This document shows, in pieces, positions 53,181 to 62,225 of a stretch of DNA of 64,000 bases. The notes below the pieces were generated by a model, which was not told the origin of the DNA, searched no databases, and saw only the letters and a list, made by a program, of their open reading frames with translations. The stretch is from CAWJNF01 sp963844235 (GTDB taxonomy: Bacteria; Actinomycetota; Thermoleophilia; Gaiellales; Gaiellaceae). The stretch is taken from assembly GCA_963844235.1 (NCBI GenBank), contig CAWJNF010000006.1, positions 1-64,000 of the forward strand, given 5' to 3'. The translations under genes were made by a program, and so were the position numbers. Positions within the stretch are counted from its first letter, which is position 1. Each line of letters begins with the position of its first letter.

Positions 53181-54432
53181 TCAGGTGCGAACCGGGACGC
53201 GCTTCTTGCCGACGGTCGGCATCGTCGGTCCGATGCCGGGAATCTCGCGTCCCGGCAGGAGCGCGTGCCAGTAGATCCACTGAAACGCGAGCTTGCCCAG
53301 GTGGTTGAGCCTCGACTCGCGCAGCAGCGGCAATCCGAACACGGTGGGGAAGTGGCCGGGGAGCGGCTCGGTCTCGTAGTTGAAGTCGATCAGCAGCGCC
53401 TTGTGGAAGCCGGTCTCGATGAAGCAGTTGGCGTGCCCGTCATAACCGGCGTCCAGCTCTTGGTCGGCGAGGTAGCGGGCGATGTTCTCGGCAAGTACCT
53501 CGGCCTCGAAGTGCGTGACGGAGCCGGCCTTCGAGGTCGGCAGATCGGTCGCGTCGCCGAGCGCGAACACGTTCGGCTTGACCGGCGTCTGCAGGGTGCG
53601 CTTGTCGGTGGGGACGAAGCCGAGCGCGTCGCCGAGCCCGGGTGAGCGCTCGACGAAGTCTGCGCCGCCGTGCAGGGGAACGGTGACGAGGAGGTCGAAG
53701 GCGACGCGCGCGGCCGTCGTAGGATGTGAGCGTTCCTCCGACGCCGTCGACCTCGCCGGCGTTGAACTCGGTCACGAGCTCGATCTCCTTCTCTGCCAGC
53801 AACGAGCCGAGGTGCTCGGAGGCGATCGGCTTGGTGAAGGCGCCGTCGAGCGGGGTCGCGTAGACGAGCTCGGTGCGGTTGCGGATCCCGCGCTCGCGCA
53901 GGTACCAGTCGGCGAGGAAGGCGAACTCGAGCGGCGCGACGGGGCACTTGATCGGCATGTCGACCAGGTTCACTACGAGGCGGCCTCCGTCGAAGCGCTC
54001 GAGCGCACCCTGCAGCGCCTCGGCGCCCTCCGGGCTATAGAACGTGAACACGCGCTCGTTCCAGCCTGCAGCTGTCATGCCCTCGGTCTCCTCGGGCTGC
54101 AGGCGCACGCCGCTCGCAACCACGAGCACGTCATAGGCCAGCACCGTCCCGTCGTCGAGCAGCAGCTCGTCGCGCTCGGTGCGCACCTCTTCGACCTCGT
54201 TCTCGTGGAAGAGGACGCCGTTTCGTAGCTGGCGACGACGGGGCCGCACGATCTCGTCCACCTGCGCGAGCCCGAAGGGGACGAAGAGCAGGCCCGGCTG
54301 ATAGACGTGCCGGTCGTCCCGGTCGACGACGTGGATCTCGGCCTCGGCCGGGTCGAAGCGGCGGCGCAGCCGGTTGGCGGTCATCGTGCCGCCCGTGCCG
54401 CCGCCGAGGATGACGATCTGCTTCTTGCTCAC
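53181..54432 (-). pseudogene. sqr: Sulfide:quinone oxidoreductase (SQR), single frameshift
   Basis: GTG 54432 overlaps the OsmC stop (GTGA). The first frame gives QIVILGGGTGGTMTANRLRR (FAD), HVVDRDDRHVYQPGLLFVPF and IKCPVAPLEFAFLADWYLRE, with the SQR Cys in IKCP. Near 53725 one extra base shifts it, and the second frame gives FDLLVTVPLHGGADFVERSP, NVFALGDATDLPTSKAGSVT (second FAD motif) and an end at 53181. Corrected length is 416 residues, normal for SQR, which oxidises sulfide to sulfane sulfur and reduces quinone. The shift could be an assembly error. Confidence 0.8.
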
Positions 54433-54872
54433 GATGCACTTCCCGCTTCCACGGGCTTGCGCGCGGGCGCGGCGCCCGGGCACTCGATGTTCTCGACGAA
54501 CTCGATGCCGGCCTCGATCGAGCGGCGCAGTGGACACGTGTCCGCGACTCTCCGCAGACGCTCCAGCTGTGCGCCGCTGAGATCGCCGCCGAGCCGGATC
54601 GCGATCTGGAATCTGCGCGGCGTCGAGCGATGGTCGTAGTCGACCTCGACCACCACGTCGCCGAGCTCCCAGGCCTTCGTGCGCGCGTACATCACGAGCG
54701 TCGTCGAGACGCAGGCGGCAAGCGCGGCGGGGAAGAGCTCGTGCGGCGCCGGTCCGCTCCCGTCGCCGCCCAGGCGACGCGGCTCATCGGTAATGAGGCG
54801 GTGCTGGCCGTCGATCACCACCTCCTGCCGGAGCGTACCGGGGATCGAGCGGGCTGTCGCGGTGAGACTCAT
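54429..54872 (-). CDS. OsmC/Ohr-family protein
   Basis: A 147-residue OsmC-like protein. Signature parts: GGDGSGPAPHELFPAALAAC (first reactive Cys), VVVEVDYDHRSTPRRFQIAI, and RVADTCPLRRSIEAGIEFVE (second Cys). OsmC proteins reduce peroxides through the two Cys; some in sulfur operons act on persulfides. It is the first gene of the SQR module and overlaps the SQR start by four bases. It is divergent from the ArsR operon, ~260 bases away. Confidence 0.82.
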   Translation of the reverse strand: MSLTATARSIPGTLRQEVVIDGQHRLITDEPRRLGGDGSGPAPHELFPAALAACVSTTLVMYARTKAWELGDVVVEVDYDHRSTPRRFQIAIRLGGDLSGAQLERLRRVADTCPLRRSIEAGIEFVENIECPGAAPARKPVEAGSAS

Positions 54873-55081
54873 CTTTCGCTCACAGCCTGCTCGCTCCCCA
54901 CGGGCACGTCATCGGGGCAAGCGCGGAACGCAGTACGGACAACTACGCAGCTGAGTTGATGTCCGTCGCGACGGCAGCCAGTGGCTCGAGCAGGACGGCT
55001 ACGCCGCGGCTCTCCGGCAAGCAGGCACGCAGGCAGTGGCACGTGCGCCAGCCGGGCCCGGCGTGGGCGGGAATAAGACAG

Positions 55082-55097
55082 ACAACTGTTTAGTTGT
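55082..55097. promoter_or_regulatory. Probable ArsR-type operator
   Basis: A perfect inverted repeat ACAACT-GTTT-AGTTGT followed by an AT-rich TATAGTTTT lies 38 bases before the ArsR gene. It is in the divergent intergenic region, so it might control both the MMPL operon and the sulfur module. Confidence 0.55.
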
Positions 55098-55134
55098 ATA
55101 GTTTTGTTCGTGTCCCACGACGAAGGAAGACGCC

Positions 55135-55485
55135 ATGCCGGTACCTCATCCCGTGCCCGAGCCGCTCGCCGAGCTCATCGCAGAGCGCTTCAGGCTCCTG
55201 GGCGAGCCGATGCGCATCCGGATCCTCGATGTCCTGCGTGACGGCGAGCTGACAGTCCAGGAGTTGACGACGGCCCTCGAGACGTCCCAGCAGAACGTAT
55301 CGAAGCACCTTGTGCTGCTGCACCGCGCAGGGATCGTCGCCCGCCGCAAGGAGGGCAACTACGTCTGTTACTCGATCGCCGACGAGACGGTCTTCGAGCT
55401 CTGCGAGCAGGTCTGCGGCGGGCTGTCCCGACAACTCGCCGAGCTCAGCGACCTGCTTGCCGGTGGAGAGAGGGCCGCCCGATGA
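55135..55485 (+). CDS. ArsR-family transcriptional regulator
   Basis: A 116-residue winged-helix protein. It has the ArsR recognition part LTTALETSQQNVSKHLVLLH and the wing ARRKEGNYVCYSI. Cys residues occur only in YVCYSIADETVFELCEQVCG, which could form a thiol (persulfide) or metal sensor. Its stop overlaps the DUF2892 ATG (ATGA). Likely autoregulator through the palindrome at 55082. Confidence 0.85.
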   Translation: MPVPHPVPEPLAELIAERFRLLGEPMRIRILDVLRDGELTVQELTTALETSQQNVSKHLVLLHRAGIVARRKEGNYVCYSIADETVFELCEQVCGGLSRQLAELSDLLAGGERAAR

Positions 55486-55709
55486 CACGGCCACAGCCGC
55501 TCTCCTGGCCGCTCGAGCGCGCGCTGTTCGCGCTCGCGGGCACGCTCACCCTCGCCGGCATCGCGCTGGCGATCACCGTCAGCCCGTGGTTCCTGGCGCT
55601 GGCGGCGTTCGTCGGGCTCAATCAGTGGCTCTTCGCAGCGGCGGGCGACTGTCCAGCCTCGCTCGTGCTGCGACGCGCCTGTGGACTCCAGGGCGGGTGG
55701 CGGCGATGA
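55482..55709 (+). CDS. DUF2892 (YgaP-like) small membrane protein
   Basis: A 75-residue protein with two TM segments (ALFALAGTLTLAGIALAITV; FLALAAFVGLNQWLFAAAG) and an end DCPASLVLRRACGL, the usual DUF2892 pattern with a CP(A)S...C ending. Such domains accompany rhodaneses in YgaP and other sulfur operons. It overlaps both neighbours (ATGA on each side), so the three genes form one coupled operon. Confidence 0.8.
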   Translation: MTRPQPLSWPLERALFALAGTLTLAGIALAITVSPWFLALAAFVGLNQWLFAAAGDCPASLVLRRACGLQGGWRR

Positions 55710-57814
55710 CGACGTTTGGCCCCATCGGCAAGCTCGGCCGCTTCACGGCCGGGCACTTCAAGATCGTCCTGGGAGTCTGGATCGCGATCGCCGTCGGGCT
55801 CGGGTTCTTCGCGCCGCGCGCCGAGCAGGCGCTCTCGGGTGCCGGGTGGCAGGCCAACGGCTCCGAGTCCGTGCAGGCCCGCAAGCTCGTCCAGGAGCAG
55901 TTCCAGGGCCTCTCGAGCGCGGGGCTCATGGTCGTCGTGCATTCGCCCGAGCTCACCATGGCCGATCCCGGCGTCCAGCAGACCGTCGCACGAGTCGAGG
56001 ACGTGCTTGCCGGGAGCGACGCGGTCTCCACGGTGGTGGCGCCGGCACCCGGTCTATCCATCTCGGAGGACCAGCACACGGCCATCGTCCAGGCCGGTGC
56101 CGCCCTCGACCCGAACGGCATGGTCGACGCCGCCGACGGGCTGCAGGGCGACCTGGCGGCCACAGCCTCGCCCGGCGTCCAGGTCGCCCTCACGGGCGCC
56201 TCCGGGATGTGGGCCGACTTCAACGAGGCGAACCTCGAGGCGATGCTGAAGTCCGAGTTGTTCAGCTGGCCGGTGACGCTCGCCATCCTCGTTCTCGCCT
56301 TCGGCTCGTTGGTCGCGGCCGGTTTGCCGCTCATGCTGACGATCCTCGGCCTTGTCGCCGCGGCCGGCTCGCTCTTCCTCGCCACGAAGCTCGGCGACGT
56401 GTCGATCTGGGCCATGAACTTCGCGCTCATGTTCGCACTCGCTCTGGGGATCGACTACGCGCTGTTCATCGTCGCGCGCTTCCGGGCGGCGCTCCTTGGT
56501 TCGGGTCTGAAGCCGGTGGAGGCGGCCGCCGTCGCAATGGATACCGCGGGCAAGGCGGTGCTCTTCTCCGGCGCGACCGTGCTCATCTCGCTGTCGGCGG
56601 TGATGCTGGTGCCAAGCCCGGCCTTCCGGTCGATGAGCCTCGGGATCATGCTCTCGGTGATCTTCGTCCTGCTCGCGACGCTCACCCTGCTGCCGGCCGT
56701 GCTCGCGAGGCTCGGGCCGGGGGTGAACAGGGGCGCGCTCAAGTGGGTGCATTCGAGCGAGCACCGCTCGAAGCGGTTCGCCGCCTGGGCCGAGCTCCTC
56801 TGGCGCCGGCCGGTCGCCTTCGGCCTGGGTGCGACCGCGCTGCTCGTCGCGGCCGCGATCCCGATCTTCTGGCTCGACACCGGCATGCCGTCGATCAAGG
56901 TCGTCCCTGAGGGCGACCAGTCCCGGCAGGGCTACACCCTCGTCCAGGAGGCCTTCGGTCCGGGTGCCCCGGGCGCGCTCCAGATCGTGGCCCCTGCGGT
57001 CCAGGCGGACGCCGTCTCGGCGCAGGTCGCGGCGGATGCCGGCATCGCGTTCACGACGCCCGTGCAGACCTCGCCGGGCGGCCTGGCGCTCTTCCAGGCG
57101 GCCCCGACGGCGGATCCGTCCGACCCCTCGGTCGGCCAGACGATCGAGCGGCTGCGCGACACACTGCCGGCCGGCGCGCTCGTCGGCGGGGCCGCGGCCG
57201 AGAACCACGACCTCGAGCAAGCGCTCGCGGACAAGACGCCGATCGTAATCGGCGTCGTCCTCGGCCTCGGGTTCCTGCTTCTGCTGGTCGCGCTGCAGGC
57301 GCCGGTTATCGCGGCCCTCGGCGTCCTGACGAACTTGCTCGCGACCGCCGCCGCCTTCGGGCTCGGCAAGATCGTCTTCCAGGACGGGCACGGCGCGGGA
57401 CTGTTCGGGTTCGAGTCGCAGGGCTTCGTCGACGCCTGGGCGCCCGTGTTCTTCTTCGCCATGATCTTCGCCATCTCGATGGACTACACGGTGTTCCTGC
57501 TCGCGTCGGCCAAGGAGCACTGGGATCGATCGGGCGACGCGAAAGAGGCCGCGGTCGGGGGGCTCGCGCACTCAGGTCGCACGATCTTCGCCGCCGCGGC
57601 GGTGATGGTAGCGGTCTTCTTCACGTTCGCCCTCTCCGGCCCGCTGCCGCCCAAGGAGATGGGCGTCATCCTCGGACTCGCCGTGCTGCTCGACGCGGCC
57701 CTCGTCCGCCTCGTGCTGCTGCCGGTGCTGCTGCGCCTCACCGGCCGGTGGGCGTGGTGGCTCCCGCGCTGGCTCGATCCGATCCTGCCCGACGTGCGGT
57801 TCGGGCACTCCTAG
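55706..57814 (+). CDS. MMPL-family RND transporter
   Basis: A 702-residue membrane protein starting at ATG 55706 within the preceding stop overlap. The plan is TM1, a porter region, TM2-6 (WPVTLAILVLAFGSLVAAGL; MFALALGIDYALFIVARFRA), a second porter region, then TM7-12 with FAISMDYTVFLLASAKEHWD, the Asp-Tyr pair used for proton relay in MmpL3-like proteins. MMPL transporters export lipids or hydrophobic metabolites. Its operon mates (ArsR, DUF2892) suggest sulfur- or stress-responsive export. Confidence 0.85.
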   Translation: MTTFGPIGKLGRFTAGHFKIVLGVWIAIAVGLGFFAPRAEQALSGAGWQANGSESVQARKLVQEQFQGLSSAGLMVVVHSPELTMADPGVQQTVARVEDVLAGSDAVSTVVAPAPGLSISEDQHTAIVQAGAALDPNGMVDAADGLQGDLAATASPGVQVALTGASGMWADFNEANLEAMLKSELFSWPVTLAILVLAFGSLVAAGLPLMLTILGLVAAAGSLFLATKLGDVSIWAMNFALMFALALGIDYALFIVARFRAALLGSGLKPVEAAAVAMDTAGKAVLFSGATVLISLSAVMLVPSPAFRSMSLGIMLSVIFVLLATLTLLPAVLARLGPGVNRGALKWVHSSEHRSKRFAAWAELLWRRPVAFGLGATALLVAAAIPIFWLDTGMPSIKVVPEGDQSRQGYTLVQEAFGPGAPGALQIVAPAVQADAVSAQVAADAGIAFTTPVQTSPGGLALFQAAPTADPSDPSVGQTIERLRDTLPAGALVGGAAAENHDLEQALADKTPIVIGVVLGLGFLLLLVALQAPVIAALGVLTNLLATAAAFGLGKIVFQDGHGAGLFGFESQGFVDAWAPVFFFAMIFAISMDYTVFLLASAKEHWDRSGDAKEAAVGGLAHSGRTIFAAAAVMVAVFFTFALSGPLPPKEMGVILGLAVLLDAALVRLVLLPVLLRLTGRWAWWLPRWLDPILPDVRFGHS

Positions 57815-57839
57815 GCTTCGGGCACCGTTCGGAAGTCAA

Positions 57840-57975
57840 GTCCCAAGACGTGGTGCAACCAGCGATTTCCGCTGTGAGCTTGGTTTCGGCCCAGGTGTGG
57901 AGGCGCCGGTAGACAACGTTGGCGAGGTGGCATTTGAGGCAGCGTCGTGCTTTAGGCGCTCTTGCCTTCTCCGGG
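57840..57975 (-). mobile_element. Transposase 3' remnant, possibly IS110 family
   Basis: The minus strand reads APKARRCLKCHLANVVYRRL then HTWAETKLTAE. CLKRHLA-NVVYRRL is characteristic of the extreme C-terminus of some IS110-like transposases. No catalytic domain, terminal repeat or target duplication is left. Treat as an IS relic between the MMPL gene and tRNA-Lys. Confidence 0.4.
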
Positions 57976-58118
57976 CTTGCGCTCGAGCACCTACACCGCC
58001 AGCCGGCCGCACGGAGCCGGAGCCGCTCGCCCTCCGCTCGTACTACCACGGTACGCGCAGGCCCTCCCAAGGCGTCCGTCGAGACAACCAAAGTTGCCGA
58101 TTAGCAGGACTCCTGTCA

Positions 58119-58191
58119 TGGGCCGTGCAGGATTCGAACCTGCGACCTTGGGATTAAGAGTCCCCTGCTCTACCAGCTGAGCTAACGGCCC
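58119..58191 (-). tRNA. tRNA-Lys (anticodon CTT)
   Basis: A 73-base cloverleaf on the minus strand. The acceptor GGGCCGT pairs with ACGGCCC, the D-arm is GCTC...GAGC, the anticodon loop CTCTTAA has anticodon CTT, and the T-loop is GGTTCGAATCC. Discriminator A; CCA is not encoded. Confidence 0.95.
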
Positions 58192-58283
58192 GGAAAGCTC
58201 GGCCAGTATAGCCCCGGCCCATCAGCCCTCTCCCGGTCTGAACGAACGGGCGTGGGGGTGGGCGACGCCTACAGTACGCGCGG

Positions 58284-59345
58284 GTGAAGATCCTATCCGT
58301 CGTCGGAAATCGACCTCAGTTCGTCAAGTCCGGACCGGTCTCGCTTGCGCTCGCCCGGCGGGCGCAGGAGGTGGTGCTGCACACCGGCCAGCACTACGAC
58401 CGGGAGCTGTCGGAGGTGTTCTTCGACGAGCTTGGCCTTGCTCCACCCGCGTACAGGCTCGAAGCCGGCTCGGGCAGCCACGCCGAGCAAACGGCCCGGA
58501 TGCTGCCGGGCATCGAAGCAGCGATTCTCACCGAGAGCCCCGAGGCCGTGCTCGTCTACGGGGACACGAACTCGACGCTTGCCGGAGCTCTGGCTGCGGC
58601 CAAGCTCGGCGTGCCCGTGGCGCACGTCGAAGCCGGACTGCGCTCATTCGATCGGACGATGCCCGAGGAGCTGAACCGCATGATCGTCGATCTGATCTCG
58701 GCGCTGCTCTTCTGCCCGAGCGAGCTTGCCGCGCGTAACCTGGCTGCGGAGGCAGTCACCGAGGGAGTGCACGTGGTCGGCGACGTGATGCTCGACGCGA
58801 ACCTCCGCCTTGCACCGCTCGCGAGGGAGCGGTCCCGGGCCCTTGCCGACGCGGGCGTCGAGCCGGGCCGATACCTGCTGCTCACGCTGCATCGGCCGGC
58901 GAACACGGAACCGGCCTCGCTGACGCGGATCGCTGCTGCGCTCAGCCGCCTCGAGGAGCCCATCGTCTTTCCAGCCCATCCACGGACGATGGCGGCACTC
59001 GAGACGCATGGAATCGGGCTCCCGCCAAACGTCCGTCTGCTGCCGGCCGTGGGCTATCTGGACTTCGCGGCACTCACGTCGCAGGCACGTGTAGTCCTTA
59101 CGGACTCCGGGGGCGTCCAGAAGGAGGCCTACTGGTACGGCGTCCCGTGCGTGACGTTGCGGACGACCACGGAGTGGACGGAGACCGTCGAGGTCGGGTG
59201 GAACCGCCTCACCGGCGACGATCCCGACCTCATCGTGAGCTCCGTTGTCGACGCCGGTCCGGCCCCAGCGCATCCGCAGCTGTACGGCGACGGCAATGCC
59301 TCCGGGAGGATCGCCGAGACCCTGGTCGCTACGATGACGCGCTGA
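58284..59345 (+). CDS. wecB: UDP-N-acetylglucosamine 2-epimerase (non-hydrolysing)
   Basis: A 353-residue GT-B-like enzyme from GTG 58284. Motifs of WecB: HTGQHYDRELSEVFFDELGL near the N-terminus, HVEAGLRSFDRTMPEELNRM (catalytic acidic cluster), and TDSGGVQKEAYWYGVPCVTL near the C-terminus (UDP-binding). It interconverts UDP-GlcNAc and UDP-ManNAc, or acts on the diacetylated sugar as WbpI does. First gene of a four-gene sugar operon; three bases separate it from the dehydrogenase. Confidence 0.9.
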   Translation: MKILSVVGNRPQFVKSGPVSLALARRAQEVVLHTGQHYDRELSEVFFDELGLAPPAYRLEAGSGSHAEQTARMLPGIEAAILTESPEAVLVYGDTNSTLAGALAAAKLGVPVAHVEAGLRSFDRTMPEELNRMIVDLISALLFCPSELAARNLAAEAVTEGVHVVGDVMLDANLRLAPLARERSRALADAGVEPGRYLLLTLHRPANTEPASLTRIAAALSRLEEPIVFPAHPRTMAALETHGIGLPPNVRLLPAVGYLDFAALTSQARVVLTDSGGVQKEAYWYGVPCVTLRTTTEWTETVEVGWNRLTGDDPDLIVSSVVDAGPAPAHPQLYGDGNASGRIAETLVATMTR

Positions 59346-59348
59346 TCG

Positions 59349-60614
59349 ATGAAGCGTGAGCTCGCCATCGTCGGCGCCGGCTACGTCGGCGTCCCGCTCG
59401 CCCAGGTCTTCGCCGAGGCCGGGGTGGCAACCGTGCTGGTCGACGTCGACGTCACCAAGGTCGAACGGATCCAGCGAGGCGAGAGCTATATCGAGGACGT
59501 CCCGAGCGAGGCCATCGAGCCACTCGTCGAGGCTGGAACGCTGGGCGCGACGACCGACTACGACGCCGTTCGCGAGACCGACGCGATCATCATCGCCGTC
59601 CCGACTCCGCTGACACGGCAGCGGGAACCGGACGTCTCCATCGTGCTCGCCGTGGCCGCGAAGCTCGCCGAGCGGCTTCGTCGCGGGCATCTCGTCGTGC
59701 TCGAGTCGACCACGTATCCGGGTACGACGCGCGAGGAGGTGCTGCCGATCCTCGCCCGGAGCGGCCTCCAGGTGGGTGAGGACTTCTTCCTCGCCTTCAG
59801 CCCCGAGCGCGTGGATCCGGGCCGCACCGATTGGACGACGAAGAACACCCCGAAGGTGATCGGAGGCTTGACGGACGCCTGCACCGAGCGCGCTTCGGCG
59901 CTCTATCGACGTGCGATCGACACGCTCGTACCTGTCTCCTCTCCGGATGCGGCGGAGCTGGTGAAGCTGCTCGAGAACATCTTCCGCTCGGTCAACATCG
60001 CCCTCGTCAACGAGCTCGCGCAGTTGTGCGATCGCATGAACCTCGACGTGTGGGAAGTGGTCGAGGCCGCCGGTACGAAGCCGTTCGGCTTCATGCGCTT
60101 CAAGCCCGGCCCGGGACTCGGGGGCCACTGCCTCCCGGTCGATCCGTTCTACCTCGCCTGGAAGGCGCGCGAGTACGACTTCTACACGGAGTTCATCGAG
60201 CTGGCCGGGAAGGTCAACGAGAACATGCCGTACTTCTGCCTCGAGAAGATCACGCGAGCGCTGAACGGAGCGGAGCGTTCCGTCCGCGGCAGCCGGGTGC
60301 ACCTCGTGGGCGTCTCCTACAAGGAGGACGTGGGCGACTTGCGCGAGTCGCCGGCGCTGAAGCTGATCGAGCTGCTTCGCGCCGAGGGCGCCGAGATCTC
60401 CTACACCGACGAACACGTGCCACAACTGCCCGAGCACGAGCTGGTCTCGGTCGCGCTCGACGGTGCGGCCGGGAGCGCGGACTGCGTCGTCATCGTCACT
60501 GCGCATGGCGGCATCGACTACGAGGCGCTCGCCGCGGAGGCCCGCCTCGTGGTCGATCTTCGCAACGCCACGGGCACGGCGGGCTCGGCGAACGGCAACG
60601 TGTGGAAGCTGTAG
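59349..60614 (+). CDS. UDP-sugar 6-dehydrogenase (WecC/WbpA-like)
   Basis: A 421-residue NAD-dependent enzyme. NAD motif VGAGYVGVPLAQVFAEAGVA at the N-terminus, ESTTYPGTTREEVLPILARS, the middle-domain AELVKLLENIFRSVNIALVN, and the catalytic Cys in GPGLGGHCLPVDPFYLAWKA. It oxidises C6 of UDP-GlcNAc or UDP-ManNAc twice to the uronic acid. The GGHCLPVDP form is typical of UDP-HexNAc dehydrogenases rather than UDP-glucose ones. Its last 13 bases overlap the next start. Confidence 0.88.
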   Translation: MKRELAIVGAGYVGVPLAQVFAEAGVATVLVDVDVTKVERIQRGESYIEDVPSEAIEPLVEAGTLGATTDYDAVRETDAIIIAVPTPLTRQREPDVSIVLAVAAKLAERLRRGHLVVLESTTYPGTTREEVLPILARSGLQVGEDFFLAFSPERVDPGRTDWTTKNTPKVIGGLTDACTERASALYRRAIDTLVPVSSPDAAELVKLLENIFRSVNIALVNELAQLCDRMNLDVWEVVEAAGTKPFGFMRFKPGPGLGGHCLPVDPFYLAWKAREYDFYTEFIELAGKVNENMPYFCLEKITRALNGAERSVRGSRVHLVGVSYKEDVGDLRESPALKLIELLRAEGAEISYTDEHVPQLPEHELVSVALDGAAGSADCVVIVTAHGGIDYEALAAEARLVVDLRNATGTAGSANGNVWKL

Positions 60615-61582
60615 TCGCGCAGGTCGGGCTCGGCCCGTGGGGCGGCAACCTCGCCAGGAACTTCAACGAGCTCGCCCGCCTGAAGTGGCTCTGCGACCTC
60701 GATCCGTCGCGGATCGACCCGCTGCGAGCTCGCTTTCCCGCGACGGCGTTCACCGACCGCTTCGAGGACGTCCTCGAGGATCCCGAGGTCGACGCGGTCG
60801 TCATCGCGACGCCCGTGCCTACTCATGCAGGGCTCGCGAAGCGAGCGCTGCAGATGAAGAAGCACGTCCTGGTGGAGAAGCCGATGGCGCTCACCGGCGG
60901 GGAGGCGGACGAGCTCGCCGAGCTGGCCGCTGCCGAAGGGCGCGTCCTCATGCCCGGCCACCTGCTCCTCTACCACCCCGGCGTGGCCAAGCTGAAGGAG
61001 CTCGTCGACGTAGGCGAGCTCGGCGAGGTCCTCTACGTCTACGGCAACCGTCAGAACCTGGGAACGATCCGCGGCGACGAGAACGCGCTCTGGAGCCTGG
61101 GCGTGCACGATCTCTCGGTGATCCTCCATCTCCTCGGCGAGGAGCCGGTCGAGCTCTCGGCGCGCGGCGAGTCCTTCCTCAAGGAGGGCGTCGAGGACGT
61201 CGTCTTCTGTCACATGCGGTTCCCGTCGGGCAAGGCCGCGCACATGCATCTCTCCTGGCTCGACCCGCACAAGATGCGTCGCATGACCGTCGTGGGCACC
61301 AGGCGCATGGCCGTCTTCGACGACATGGAGCTCGATCGAAAGGTGACGGTGTACGACTCGGCCGCCGAGCAGTCGCTCGGGTCTTACGGCGAGTGGCGCA
61401 CTCGCACGGGTGACATCCATTCCCCCCGCATCCCGAACGACGAGCCCCTCCGGCTCGAATGCCGCCACTTCCTCTCGCTCGCGGGGGGCGAGGGCGACCC
61501 GCTGTCGGCCGCCCGCGAAGGCGCGCGCGTGGTCAGAGTGCTCGAGCAGCTCCAGGCGGCGCTCGAGCGCCAACCGGCATGA
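60602..61582 (+). CDS. Gfo/Idh/MocA-family oxidoreductase (WbpB-like)
   Basis: A 326-residue protein starting at GTG 60602 within the end of the dehydrogenase gene. Rossmann AQVGLGPWGGNLARNFNELA, VDAVVIATPVPTHAGLAKRA, the EKP signature in KHVLVEKPMALTGGEADEL, and a C-terminal domain with HLLLYHPGVAKLKELVDVGE. In the WbpABED pathway WbpB oxidises C3 of UDP-GlcNAcA before amination. The position between a 6-dehydrogenase and an acetyltransferase fits that role. Confidence 0.82.
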   Translation: MEAVVAQVGLGPWGGNLARNFNELARLKWLCDLDPSRIDPLRARFPATAFTDRFEDVLEDPEVDAVVIATPVPTHAGLAKRALQMKKHVLVEKPMALTGGEADELAELAAAEGRVLMPGHLLLYHPGVAKLKELVDVGELGEVLYVYGNRQNLGTIRGDENALWSLGVHDLSVILHLLGEEPVELSARGESFLKEGVEDVVFCHMRFPSGKAAHMHLSWLDPHKMRRMTVVGTRRMAVFDDMELDRKVTVYDSAAEQSLGSYGEWRTRTGDIHSPRIPNDEPLRLECRHFLSLAGGEGDPLSAAREGARVVRVLEQLQAALERQPA

Positions 61583-62220
61583 CCATCGCGGCGAGCGCGG
61601 TGGTCTTCGACGGTACGGAGCTGGGCGCAGGAGTGGTGATCGAGGACCAGGCCGTCGTCGGGAAGCAGGCGACGCTCGGCCGTTCCTCGACCGCGACCCG
61701 CGACCCGCTCCCCCCGCTCGTCGTCGGCGACGGGTGCGCCATCCTGGCCGCTGCAGTGGTGTTCGCCGGCAGCCGGCTCGGGAACGGCGTCATCGTGGGC
61801 GACCAGGCCTGCGTGCGCGAGCGAGTCACTGTCGGAGAGGGAAGCGTGATCGGCCGCGGCACCCTCGTCGAGAACGATGTCGCAATCGGCGCCCGATGCA
61901 GGATTCAGGCGAACGCCTACGTGACGGCGCACACGACGATCGAGGACGACGTCTTCATCGCGCCCTGCGTCGTGACGACGAACGACAACTTCATGGGTCG
62001 GACGGAGCGCCGCCACGCCCTCCGGCGCGGTCCGACCATTCGCCGCCGGGCGCGGATCGGTGGTGGCGCCGTACTCCTTCCCGGGGTCGAGATCGGCGAG
62101 GAGGCCTTCGTCGGTGCGGGCGCGGTCGTCACGAAGGACGTCCCGCCCCGCGCGGTCGTCGTCGGAAACCCTGCCCGCGTCATCCGCCAGGTGGCCGAGG
62201 ACGAGTTGCTCGACGCATAG
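61579..62220 (+). CDS. Left-handed beta-helix N-acetyltransferase (WbpD-like)
   Basis: A 213-residue protein; ATG 61579 overlaps the previous stop (ATGA). Hexapeptide repeats run through it (IEDQAVVGKQATLG, VTVGEGSVIGRGTLVEN, IEIGEEAFVGAGAVVTKDVP), forming a left-handed beta-helix. TTNDNFMGRTERRHALRRGP is the loop of WbpD/WlbB-type 3-amino-sugar N-acetyltransferases. It would acetylate UDP-GlcNAc(3NH2)A. The aminotransferase (WbpE) of that pathway is not in the window. Confidence 0.82.
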   Translation: MTIAASAVVFDGTELGAGVVIEDQAVVGKQATLGRSSTATRDPLPPLVVGDGCAILAAAVVFAGSRLGNGVIVGDQACVRERVTVGEGSVIGRGTLVENDVAIGARCRIQANAYVTAHTTIEDDVFIAPCVVTTNDNFMGRTERRHALRRGPTIRRRARIGGGAVLLPGVEIGEEAFVGAGAVVTKDVPPRAVVVGNPARVIRQVAEDELLDA

Positions 62221-62225
62221 GGCCC

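Noticed and set aside
56054..57571. 505-codon minus-strand frame
   Set aside because: Antisense to the MMPL transporter, full of Arg/Glu/Asp repeats; shadow frame.
58644..60506. 620-codon minus-strand frame
   Set aside because: Antisense to wecB and the dehydrogenase; His/Arg/Asp-rich and without any domain.
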